Source: DASXTB01 sp036505615 (GTDB taxonomy: Bacteria > Acidobacteriota > UBA6911 > JACQSX01). Taken from it: DNA of 20,514 nucleotides. Positions 7,580-14,961 of the stretch are shown piece after piece. The notes below the pieces were generated by a model. The model was not told where the DNA came from. It made no database searches and saw only the letters and a list, made by a program, of their open reading frames with translations. The DNA lies in the NCBI GenBank assembly GCA_036505615.1, contig DASXTB010000483.1:1-20514 (forward strand), read 5' to 3'. Each line of letters starts with the position of its first letter. Position 1 is the first letter of the stretch. The position numbers were made by a program, and so were the translations under genes.

Positions 7580-7641
7580 CGTGCCCGCTGTGTCCCTTGT
7601 GGTGAAAAAAGCTTGACCCCAACGGACACAAAGGGCACGGC
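7580..7641. repeat. Hairpin repeat of the GTGTCC family
   Basis: The left arm (about 7580-7603) pairs imperfectly with the right arm (7616-7641), which contains GGACACAAAGGGCAC, around a GAAAAAAGCTTG loop. It sits between the convergent protease and dehydratase genes. There it could stop transcription from either side as an RNA hairpin, but it lacks a trailing T-tract. Arm and loop match the copies at 141-180 and 2156-2220. Confidence 0.8.
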
Positions 7642-7689
7642 AAGCAAAGTGCGCTTGCGAGGACAGCCGTCATGATGGGGCTGGGGCTG

Positions 7690-8820
7690 CTACCTCTCCG
7701 CATCCACGGCCCGGATCAGCGCTTTGATGTACCCGAACGTGTAGGCAAAGGCCTGGGCTTGGCCGGCGTCGCCGTCTATTCTGGGCACGTGGTCGGGCAT
7801 CATCATGCCATCGTAGCCTACTTCTTTATAGACGCGCAGGGCCTGCAGCATGTCGACGTCTCCGTCATCGATGAAAGTTTCGCGAAAATTCAAGAACTTC
7901 CCTTGAATATTCCGGAAGTGGACATTGAAAATCTTTCGCCTGCTGCCGAAATAGCGAATCACGTCGAAAATCTCCTTGCCGGGATTTTCCAGCATCTCCG
8001 ACACCGTACCCTGGCAAAAGTTCAATCCGTGGTAGGGGCTCGGCGTAATTTCAAGAAAACGCTTAAGCCCCGCGACACTTCCCAGTACGGTATTCACACC
8101 GCGGAATCCGCTGGCGGCCGGCATTCCCGGGTCGTGCGGATGGCAAGCCATCTTCACTTTGTACTCCTCGGCAACCGGGATGACGCGCTTCAGAAAATAG
8201 CTGATGCGCTCCCAGTAGACTTCAGAAGGAACCGGCCCCGCCTCAGTCAACGGCGGCTCTTGCCGCGCCTTGTCGTATGCGAATGTGCTGTAGCGTGCCC
8301 CTCCACGCCCTACCGTGGGCTCGGTACGCACCACGCCGAGAATGCTCATGTTGTACTTGAGCGCAGGAATCCCGGCTTTTGACGCGTTCCGGATCATCGC
8401 GCAGATGTCGTCAATCTCGCGATCACGTTCGGGGCTCTTTCCAAGCATGATATTGGGATTCTCAGCTTGCGTGATATAGCTGGAGCTCAAAGGCAACGGC
8501 ACCATATCGAGGCTTATCCCAAAGGATTCCACTCGCTCCCGCAGCTTGATCAATACTTGCGCCGACCAGTTTGCGTCCATGCGTCGAGAAGGCAGCGAAC
8601 TGCAAATGTGGTTGACGCCCAAAGCGGCAAGCACCCGCAGAATTTCGTCTGACGATCCGTGCTGTGTGCCGACTTTCATCAACGCTCGATGCGAGTGTTG
8701 TCCGCCCAGCTGTCCGAATGCCGGCGAGGCGTCCTCCCATGATGTACCAACTCTTTCCAAACCTACGGCCCCCGCGCCCAGGCTTAGCCCGGCAAGGGAC
8801 AAAATTTCTCTCCGTTTCAT
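7690..8820 (-). CDS. Exported UxuA-type mannonate dehydratase-like TIM-barrel enzyme
   Basis: A 376-residue protein starting at ATG 8820, with AAAGGA about 7 bases upstream. The N-terminus MKRREILSLAGLSLGAGAVG is a Tat-like signal (KRR-x-I-L plus a hydrophobic stretch). The body matches the UxuA fold (xylose-isomerase-like barrel): the expected metal ligands appear in order as H227 (CHPHDPG), C269 (FCQGT), H301 (VHFRN) and D343 (PDH). UxuA dehydrates D-mannonate to 2-keto-3-deoxygluconate in hexuronate breakdown and is normally cytoplasmic, so an exported homologue may act on another sugar acid or polyol. It lies 79 bases downstream of the quinoprotein gene on the same strand and is probably cotranscribed with it, which fits oxidation of a sugar to an acid followed by dehydration. 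Substrate assignment is inference. Confidence 0.8.
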   Translation of the reverse strand: MKRREILSLAGLSLGAGAVGLERVGTSWEDASPAFGQLGGQHSHRALMKVGTQHGSSDEILRVLAALGVNHICSSLPSRRMDANWSAQVLIKLRERVESFGISLDMVPLPLSSSYITQAENPNIMLGKSPERDREIDDICAMIRNASKAGIPALKYNMSILGVVRTEPTVGRGGARYSTFAYDKARQEPPLTEAGPVPSEVYWERISYFLKRVIPVAEEYKVKMACHPHDPGMPAASGFRGVNTVLGSVAGLKRFLEITPSPYHGLNFCQGTVSEMLENPGKEIFDVIRYFGSRRKIFNVHFRNIQGKFLNFRETFIDDGDVDMLQALRVYKEVGYDGMMMPDHVPRIDGDAGQAQAFAYTFGYIKALIRAVDAER

Positions 8821-8899
8821 AAGAAGTCCTTTCGGTCTTTCGGGCGAATCGGGTGCGCCAAAAAGTGAATCTCTGTGAATCCTTTGTGGTACTCCGGTT

Positions 8900-11314
8900 T
8901 CACGGCAATCCAAAGGCCAGGATGTTGGATCCGGAAGCAATGGCGATAAATTGTTTCCCATCGGCCATGTAGGTCATCGGCGAAGCTTTCCATATATGGC
9001 TGGTATGGAAGTGCCACACCGGTTTGCCGCTCTTCGCGTCTACGGCAGCAAAGGCGCCGCTATCATCGCCAAAAAAGACCAGGCCCCCCGCCGTCGAGAG
9101 CACTCCTCCCCATGAATTTGCCGGGCCGACCTGTGCATACTCCCACACGATCTTGCCCGTTTGAGGATTGATGGCGCGCAGATATTTCTGGCCGGCTTCC
9201 CCGGGAACTTCGCGAGTGGCGCCAGTATAGAAGGATTTCCCCGCTTCCCAACCGACCGATGCCTTGTTGTAGATCGAGCATTTTTCCAGCGCCATCACGT
9301 AAAATAGCCCGGTTGCCGAGTTGTAAGCAGTCGACATCCAATTGGTCGCTCCTTCGACCGACGGACAAACCTTCACGCCTTCAGGCGTGGGATCTGTATC
9401 TGGCAGGACCTTTGGCCGACCGTCCGCTCCGACTCCGCTGGACCAGGTGAGCTTTTCAACGAAGGGCGTCGCCCTCAGTAGTTTTCCATTTGTTCGGTCC
9501 AGAACATAAAAAAAACCATTCCTGTTTGCCTGCACCAGCAACCGCCGTAGCTGTCCTTGAAAATCTGCGTCGATGAGCATTGGGGTTTGCTCGGCATCCC
9601 AATCATGAAGGTCATGGGGTGTGAACTGGTAATACCATCGGAGCTGGCCGGTGTCCGCCTTGAGCGCCACTACCGAATCGGAATAAAGATTGTCTCCCTT
9701 GCGTTCGTCGCCGTTGTAGTCGGGACAGGGATTGCCTGTCGTCCAGTAGAGCAAGTTACTTTCAGGATCATAGGTTCCCGTGAGCCAGGCGGCGGCGCAT
9801 CCATGCGAAAGGGAACGGCCGGCCCAAGTTTCAGACAAAGGTTCGCCCGGCGCGGGAATTGTCCAAAATCGCCACGCTCGCTCTCCCGTGGAAGCACGAT
9901 AGGCGGCAATAAATCCTCGCACTCCCTCATCACCTCCAGAAGTGCCGGAAATTACCAGATCTTTCGCGACCAGTGGGGCCGAGGTGGCGCCGTAATTTTC
10001 ACGATAGTCCGCCATCTCGACGTCCCAAAGGAGCTGGCCGCTCAGCCGGTGCAGCGCAATGAGATGCGCGTTGTCCGTTACCATGAATACTCGATTGCCC
10101 AGGATCGCTACCCCTCGGTTGATTCCTCCGGCCGCGTCGCCCACCAGTCCCTTTGTCCGGGGACGATGGTAATGCCAGATCTGTCGTCCGCTTCTCGCAT
10201 CCAGGGCGTATGCTTCATTGGCTGCCGTCACGTACATCACGCCGTCGACGACCACCGGTGTAACCTCCAGCCTGGACGAGGCGGCTATGGAAAAAATCCA
10301 CCGGGGAGCGAGGGTGTTGACATTGCCGGTGTGGATCTGACGCAATAAGCTGTGTCGATTGCCGGAGAGGCGGCCGTGGTAGGTTGGCCAGTCACCTGGC
10401 CTGGGTTCGGCCAGATCAGAGAAGTTGACATTCCCCGGAAGTCCTTCCTCAACGGACATGGGCTTCATCCCTGAGGGAATTGACTTCGTCTCGGAGAGCC
10501 GGCTTAGAAATGCCAGCAAGTTGCGCCATTCTTCATCGCTTGCCTGGAGGGGCGGCATCAGCGATTCTTGCTCGCGAGTCACTGCCGCAATCGCCTCGCG
10601 CCGCAGCAGGTGAAGTGTTCCATCGAGGCTCTGTAGCTGGAGATCATAGTTGCTTTCGTTTTTCACCAGCCCGCGGAGAGCGATGCCCGCTTGCGTGCGC
10701 ACCGTCGCCATCCGGTAACCCGGCGCGCGACGTGAACTGGGATTCCGCAGGGCCTGCTCGATCCCGGCCAGCGTCCGATCGGCGCCCACGTTGGAAAGAT
10801 CCGGGCCGATCCAACTGCCCTTTCCGCGAATGCTGTGGCAGGTTGCGCACTTCCCTTTGTTGAAGAAGAATGCTTCACCAGCGACGACGTCACCGGGGAC
10901 TGGGCTCTCGATGGCCGGTGCTGAAAGCGCGTGTACATAGGCCAGTAGCTTTGCCAGTCGATCCTCAGACAACTCAAATGCCGGCATTCCCGCGGCAGGA
11001 ACTCCAACACGGATCAGTTCGCGCAGTTCTTTCTGGGAACGAGCGGCTTTGTCGCTTGATGGTATGATGCTGGGCCCTTTCTCGCCCCCGGTACCATCGG
11101 CGCCGTGACAGGCGGAACAGAGAGCCTCAAATTCTTTTTTGCCGGCCTGGAACTTAGCCAGGTCGGCAGCAGCGGGCTGCTGCGCCTTCGTGCACTTCAC
11201 AGCCACTAGAGCCGGGAGCCCTAATAGGGCGAGGAAAGCAGCGGCAGCGAGCGCTCGGCCCGGTCTTCTGACTGCTCCCGGAAAACGGAATTTTGTTTTC
11301 TCCGTATTCTTCAT
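8900..11314 (-). CDS. PQQ-type quinoprotein dehydrogenase with two N-terminal cytochrome c domains
   Basis: An 804-residue exported protein starting at ATG 11314, with a Sec-type signal (RRPGRALAAAAFLALLGLPALVA). Domain 1 is a cytochrome c with CSACH (66-70) and the axial methionine in GMPAF (M110). Domain 2 has CATCH (156-160), GPDLSNVG and a late SLMPP (M253), the layout of the heme domains common in planctomycetes and acidobacteria. Residues from about 308 form a PQQ beta-propeller of the methanol/ethanol dehydrogenase family (DWPTYHGRLSGNRHS, TGNP, QFTPHDLHDWD). Candidate metal ligands are E464, N528, D571 and D573. The vicinal cysteine pair of classical enzymes is replaced by A394-A395. 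It should oxidise an alcohol or sugar in the periplasm and pass electrons to the hemes. Some acidobacterial relatives are annotated as quinoproteins in genomes lacking PQQ synthesis genes, so the cofactor is not certain. Confidence 0.88.
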   Translation of the reverse strand: MKNTEKTKFRFPGAVRRPGRALAAAAFLALLGLPALVAVKCTKAQQPAAADLAKFQAGKKEFEALCSACHGADGTGGEKGPSIIPSSDKAARSQKELRELIRVGVPAAGMPAFELSEDRLAKLLAYVHALSAPAIESPVPGDVVAGEAFFFNKGKCATCHSIRGKGSWIGPDLSNVGADRTLAGIEQALRNPSSRRAPGYRMATVRTQAGIALRGLVKNESNYDLQLQSLDGTLHLLRREAIAAVTREQESLMPPLQASDEEWRNLLAFLSRLSETKSIPSGMKPMSVEEGLPGNVNFSDLAEPRPGDWPTYHGRLSGNRHSLLRQIHTGNVNTLAPRWIFSIAASSRLEVTPVVVDGVMYVTAANEAYALDARSGRQIWHYHRPRTKGLVGDAAGGINRGVAILGNRVFMVTDNAHLIALHRLSGQLLWDVEMADYRENYGATSAPLVAKDLVISGTSGGDEGVRGFIAAYRASTGERAWRFWTIPAPGEPLSETWAGRSLSHGCAAAWLTGTYDPESNLLYWTTGNPCPDYNGDERKGDNLYSDSVVALKADTGQLRWYYQFTPHDLHDWDAEQTPMLIDADFQGQLRRLLVQANRNGFFYVLDRTNGKLLRATPFVEKLTWSSGVGADGRPKVLPDTDPTPEGVKVCPSVEGATNWMSTAYNSATGLFYVMALEKCSIYNKASVGWEAGKSFYTGATREVPGEAGQKYLRAINPQTGKIVWEYAQVGPANSWGGVLSTAGGLVFFGDDSGAFAAVDAKSGKPVWHFHTSHIWKASPMTYMADGKQFIAIASGSNILAFGLP

Positions 11315-11525
11315 AGCCTCTATAGGTGAATTTGCGCAGGCGCCTGCTATCGGCGGTACCACCCTGTTAGGGAGCCGCTCGCTCTCTTGGCTCGCTGACG
11401 CCCGGGATAAAAATAGGCCGTACTTTGCGCGATTTTAAAGCGGCTCTGGTTAGCTTTCCACCATAGTTTTTCGCAACTTGAATTGGAATACACGATAATG
11501 GACGCGACTCTGGCCGATTCCAACA

Positions 11526-11530
11526 GGGAG
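11526..11530 (+). promoter_or_regulatory. Ribosome-binding site deciding the molybdoenzyme start
   Basis: GGGAG lies 9 bases before ATG 11540. The in-frame ATGs at 11483 and 11498 have no comparable motif, so I take 11540 as the start. Confidence 0.55.
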
Positions 11531-11539
11531 CAAAAAAGC

Positions 11540-12670
11540 ATGGAACAAAAGACGGCGGCAAAACACTTCCCGGTTGTGGGTGACGGCAGCGGTCTCGCTC
11601 ACACCGATCGCTTGTACAAAGAAGAGCTTCAGCTCGCGCTTCGCAACAGCGGAATGCCTTTGGAGGCGCTGCGCTATCCGATTACTCCCACGGGTCTGCA
11701 CTATCTGCTTATCCACTTCGACATTCCTGCGGTGAACCCCGGCCAATGGCGCCTGACGATCGGAGGCCGAGTCTCCAAGCCTTTCACTTTAACTCTGGAT
11801 GCAATCAAGAAGCGGCCCACCCGAAACATGGTTGTGACCATGGAGTGCGCGGGAAACGGACGCGCTTTTTTTACTCCGCGCCGCCTCAGCCAGCCTTGGC
11901 TTCTAGAGGCTGTAGGAACTGCGGAGTGGACGGGAACGCCGCTGCGCGCGATTCTGGAGGAAGCCGGATTAGATCAGGGCGCCAGGGAAATCGTGTTCAC
12001 CGGCCTTGACCGAGGAGTAGAAGGAGAGCAGCTCCAATACTACCAGCGGAGCCTGAGCGTCAGCGAAGCGATGCGGGAAGAAGTATTGCTGGCCTACCAG
12101 ATGAACGGCCAGCCCCTTCCTCCCCAACACGGCTATCCAGTTCGCCTGGTGGTTCCCGGCTGGTATGGGATGGCGAGCGTGAAATGGTTAGAGCGGATTG
12201 AGGCGGTAGCAGAATCTTTCCATGGGTATCAGATGACGAAGGCCTACCGATACGCGCCGACGGCCGAAGGTCTCGGGGAACCTGTAACAGTGCAAAAAGT
12301 CCGCGCGCTTATGGTCCCGCCTGGGGTGCCGGACTTTATGACGCGTACCCGGTTAGTCTTGCCGGGCGCTATTACTCTCACGGGCCAAGCCTGGGCCGGT
12401 CGACTGACTATCGCGCGCGTGGAAGTCAGCACAGACGGTGGCTCAAACTGGCCGGTGGCTCGATTGGGCGAGACCCTGTCGCCCTACTCCTGGAGGTCGT
12501 GGTCTCACCACTGGGATGCCAGGCCGGGCAAGTATGCATTATGCGTCCGCGCAACCGACTCTGAAGGCAACGTCCAGCCCATGCAACCGCAGTGGAATTT
12601 CGGCGGGTACGGCAATAATGCCGTTCAGTCAGTCAATGTTGTGGTAGCGTCCGGTTTTCCGCAGGCGTGA
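11540..12670 (+). CDS. Sulfite-oxidase-family molybdopterin oxidoreductase
   Basis: A 376-residue protein with the two domains of the family. The molybdopterin domain carries the molybdenum-ligand cysteine C103 in MECAGNGR. The GYPVRLVVPGWYGMASVKWL segment is the classic cofactor-binding stretch preceding the dimerisation domain, and the C-terminal Mo-co dimerisation beta-domain contains ITLTGQAW, EVSTDGGSNW and ATDSEGNVQP. No heme b5 or cytochrome domain is fused. There is no obvious Sec or Tat signal from this start, nor from 11483, so it appears cytoplasmic, unlike SorA, SoxC or MsrP. It is divergently transcribed from the quinoprotein, sharing a 225-base control region. The reaction could be sulfite oxidation or reduction of another oxyanion or sulfoxide. 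Confidence 0.88.
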   Translation: MEQKTAAKHFPVVGDGSGLAHTDRLYKEELQLALRNSGMPLEALRYPITPTGLHYLLIHFDIPAVNPGQWRLTIGGRVSKPFTLTLDAIKKRPTRNMVVTMECAGNGRAFFTPRRLSQPWLLEAVGTAEWTGTPLRAILEEAGLDQGAREIVFTGLDRGVEGEQLQYYQRSLSVSEAMREEVLLAYQMNGQPLPPQHGYPVRLVVPGWYGMASVKWLERIEAVAESFHGYQMTKAYRYAPTAEGLGEPVTVQKVRALMVPPGVPDFMTRTRLVLPGAITLTGQAWAGRLTIARVEVSTDGGSNWPVARLGETLSPYSWRSWSHHWDARPGKYALCVRATDSEGNVQPMQPQWNFGGYGNNAVQSVNVVVASGFPQA

Positions 12671-13034
12671 TCGAAATTAAGGGGGAGGGTCGCTTGCTTA
12701 CCTGGATTATTCATGATGAACTTTGCTCAATCAGCCAAGCCCGCGGAGCGGGCGATGGAATTGTAGCCCCGGGTGGAGCGAAGCGGAACCCGGGGTTTAG
12801 GGAAAACAAATGGAGCCCGCGACAGCGGGCGACAGGCATTCCATGGCGCTCAGGGGTGAGACCCATGTTCTTAGCACGCGATAGCCCTGGTAGCCGGTAA
12901 GTGGTGTCCACCTTTCTGTCGCCCGCCAAGGCGGGCTTCCGTTCATATTTTTTCGTAACCCCGGGTTTCGCTTCGCTCCACCCGGGGCTACACGCTTTCG
13001 CCCGTCCCGCCACGCGAGACGGGCTACCATAAAC
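12671..13034. other. Gene-free stretch occupied by a REPIN-like element
   Basis: No coding region is supported. Most of the stretch is the nested inverted repeat at 12762-12992. It is flanked by extra GC-rich mini-palindromes: GCCCGC-GGA-GCGGGC at 12739-12753, and CCCGTCCCGCCACGCGAGACGGG just after 13000. Open frames across it are by-products of the repeat. Confidence 0.7.
12762..12992. repeat. REPIN-like nested inverted repeat (36-bp arms)
   Basis: 12762-12797 and 12957-12992 are reverse complements with one mismatch in 36. The arm contains CCCCGGGTGGAGCGAAGCG and is itself largely palindromic (CCCGGG...CCCGGG). Inside, 12814-12834 and about 12916-12936 form a second inverted pair, each also a mini-hairpin (GCCCGC-4 nt-GCGGGC). 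Two REP sequences in inverted orientation around a spacer define a REPIN, a non-autonomous element normally moved by a RAYT transposase. No RAYT gene is in the window. Confidence 0.85.
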
Positions 13035-14081
13035 GTGATCATCGCCGATACACTGGCAAGCAACCATCGCCGCACTGCCGACCGAGTTTTCCTTGGGTCT
13101 GTCGTCTACACAGGCGCGATCACCGTGGTATGGCTCTTCTTTGTCGTGACGCAATACAAAGGACCGTTCTCCTTTGGCCGCTACAATATCGATGCTCAGG
13201 CGATCGGCAGAGTCTTGGCCGGCCTTTTGTTCTTCTCGGTTTTGTGGGGTTGGATTTGGTACCTGGTCAGGCGCTTGCTGCTGAAGCGGCTGGTGGGGTT
13301 GTCCGACGACGAGCTGCGCCTCGCCTTTAGCTCCCGCATGAATCGGCCTTTCCACCTCTCAAGTCTGCTGGCCCGTCACTCGGAACGCCGTATCCGCATT
13401 ACTGACATGATCGGCAGGCGAGGGCGATTCGCGACGATCGGCCTGGCGGGATTTGCGTATCTCTACACCCGGCTCTCAGCCCACCCACAACCCGAATTCC
13501 TGACCATGGGGCTGCAGGACACCCTCTTCGATGCCATCGTTTTCAACTGGACGGCTGTCGCGCTCTACTATTCAAACGGCTTTTTCGCTCGCATGTTTTA
13601 CGGCGCGCAGTCCCGCCTGATGGACGGCAGTCTGGCGCGGGCCAACTGTCTCTTGATCACCAGTCTCTGGGCCGGCTTCAAGTTCGTGATGGTGCCCATC
13701 GGCGTTCAAATGGCGGCCCGTTTTCCGCCGAAAACTTTCGCGCCGCTATTTGTCTTCATCTGGGGGTCCTATCTTGTTTCCGACGCGCTTTCGGAGATTG
13801 TGGGTTCGCTTTTTGGAAACCAGAAGCTTCGTGTTTGGGGCGTGGGCGAAGTGAACCGGAAGTCGATTGCGGGGACGTGGGCCTGCTTCCTGGGTTCGCT
13901 GGCCGTTTGTTTCGGCGTCGTAGTTGTCAATCAACTGCCGCTGCCGTGGGTAGGCCTGGCGGTAGTCGTTTCGTTTTCCAATACGCTGTTGGAGTTATTC
14001 TCTCCCCGGGGCACCGATGACTTCACAATGGCCACAGCCAATGCTCTGCTCTGCTGGGCCTTCGGCGTGCTCGTGTACTGA
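13035..14081 (+). CDS. Polytopic membrane protein resembling CTP-dependent dolichol/phytol kinases
   Basis: A 348-residue protein starting with GTG at 13035. No ribosome-binding site is obvious, and the next Met is far downstream. Several hydrophobic helices are visible, including about 21-38, 55-78 and others to the end. The C-terminal third carries the features of the phosphatidate cytidylyltransferase/dolichol kinase superfamily: SYLVSDALSEIVGSLFG (about 245-261), then NRKSIAGTWACFLGSL (N274, K276, S277), then LLELFSPRGTDDFTMATA (about 318-335). These correspond to the GDaxAxxxG, KSxEGS and ExxSPxxxDN blocks of dolichol and phytol kinases. It may phosphorylate a polyprenol or long-chain alcohol, or activate a lipid. 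The N-terminal half is unfamiliar and longer than in minimal members. The gene starts 43 bases after the REPIN-like element. Confidence 0.6.
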   Translation: MIIADTLASNHRRTADRVFLGSVVYTGAITVVWLFFVVTQYKGPFSFGRYNIDAQAIGRVLAGLLFFSVLWGWIWYLVRRLLLKRLVGLSDDELRLAFSSRMNRPFHLSSLLARHSERRIRITDMIGRRGRFATIGLAGFAYLYTRLSAHPQPEFLTMGLQDTLFDAIVFNWTAVALYYSNGFFARMFYGAQSRLMDGSLARANCLLITSLWAGFKFVMVPIGVQMAARFPPKTFAPLFVFIWGSYLVSDALSEIVGSLFGNQKLRVWGVGEVNRKSIAGTWACFLGSLAVCFGVVVVNQLPLPWVGLAVVVSFSNTLLELFSPRGTDDFTMATANALLCWAFGVLVY

Positions 14082-14239
14082 AAATAAGGTAAAGATTCAC
14101 TTGCCGCGTCCCTGTGTCGCCGCGTGCCCGGGTCGCTGAGGTTTTGGTTGCGGCCCTGCCTCTCTGCGGTGGAAATTCGTAGATAATCCCCGGGTAACGG
14201 ACCGGGCTGCTCACAGGCAGCTCTTCAGGCGGGAAGTGC

Positions 14240-14245
14240 TATAAT
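14240..14245 (+). promoter_or_regulatory. Candidate -10 element (TATAAT) just before the 14254 gene
   Basis: A perfect TATAAT ends 8 bases before ATG 14254. Transcription would begin close to the start codon, giving a leaderless or nearly leaderless mRNA. No good -35 is seen at the usual distance, so this is tentative. Confidence 0.35.
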
Positions 14246-14253
14246 TGTGCCAA

Positions 14254-14910
14254 ATGACTTTTCTGTTTGTACTGACGCTTCTCTTTCACCCACAGCAAAC
14301 TGAAGCATGTATGACATTGACGCAATATATAAGTACCATGGGAGACATTCCCCTGGAGAACGTAACTCTTTACCGGCATTCGGACCACACCCCGGCCGGG
14401 AAGATTGAGAAGCTGGATACGCATTCGCACCCGGTCTTGTCCGTCTCCGGTTTACAGTATGGGCCTTCGGACCAAAAACTTTGCCTGCTGCGGGCCGATA
14501 TTGAAAAACTGCTGGTGTACCGGGTCAGTCTCGTAGACCACGACAACGATGGGCTGGCATGCATCAGTTTTGAAGAAGGAAAGGCGCACAGCAAATCTTT
14601 TCAGTTTGCGCCCCACAATCGCGCTCGTGAAATCCGCTTCTATGCCTATCGCTTTTACTCGGGGTACTGGAGGCAGGTAGGTCCTCGCTCCGGTTTTTCG
14701 CAGGAAGCGTTTTCATTCCAATGCGGCGTGCACGTGGGAAACCCCTCGCTGATTGCATTAGCAGAAAAGGGCCAGATTCGGCACGGGCAAATCCTGCTTC
14801 TCTCTGAGAGCGCTTATGCAGATTCCCCCGAATTTCGAAGGGAGGACGAGGTACTTCTCGGAAATACCACCTACCTGCGTGGCACAGGATTTTCGGAAAT
14901 CGGGAAGTAA
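14254..14910 (+). CDS. Probably exported protein of unknown family with an Excalibur-like calcium loop
   Basis: A 218-residue protein. I start at ATG 14254 rather than the in-frame TTG at 14245. The N-terminus MTFLFVLTLLFHPQQTEAC is a short signal-peptide-like segment. Four cysteines remain (C19, C77, C103, C157). Residues 95-103, DHDNDGLAC, closely match the DxDxDGxxC loop of the Excalibur extracellular calcium-binding motif, and C77 lies 26 residues earlier, about where the partner cysteine of that motif usually lies. The remaining sequence (for example REIRFYAYRFYSGYWRQ and the C-terminal LLGNTTYLRGTGF) is not recognised. No Shine-Dalgarno sequence is present. It is convergent with the TPR gene, with 51 bases between the stops. 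Confidence 0.65.
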   Translation: MTFLFVLTLLFHPQQTEACMTLTQYISTMGDIPLENVTLYRHSDHTPAGKIEKLDTHSHPVLSVSGLQYGPSDQKLCLLRADIEKLLVYRVSLVDHDNDGLACISFEEGKAHSKSFQFAPHNRAREIRFYAYRFYSGYWRQVGPRSGFSQEAFSFQCGVHVGNPSLIALAEKGQIRHGQILLLSESAYADSPEFRREDEVLLGNTTYLRGTGFSEIGK

Positions 14911-14961
14911 GCGGTGGTCCTCCCGATGTTGTTGACGTTGCCCCCGAAATTTTCTCGACAG

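Noticed and set aside
7580..7641. Rho-independent terminator between convergent genes
   Set aside because: No T-tract follows the stem on either strand, and the same arm and loop occur in places that are not gene ends (141-180).
7672..8382. 236-codon open frame antisense to the UxuA-like gene
   Set aside because: The opposite strand has the metal-ligand motifs of UxuA; no features are visible in this frame.
9557..10348. 263-codon open frame antisense to the quinoprotein
   Set aside because: The opposite strand encodes clear PQQ propeller motifs; this frame is a shadow.
12667..12900. 77-codon frame downstream of the molybdoenzyme
   Set aside because: It reads through the REPIN arms and has no protein-like features.
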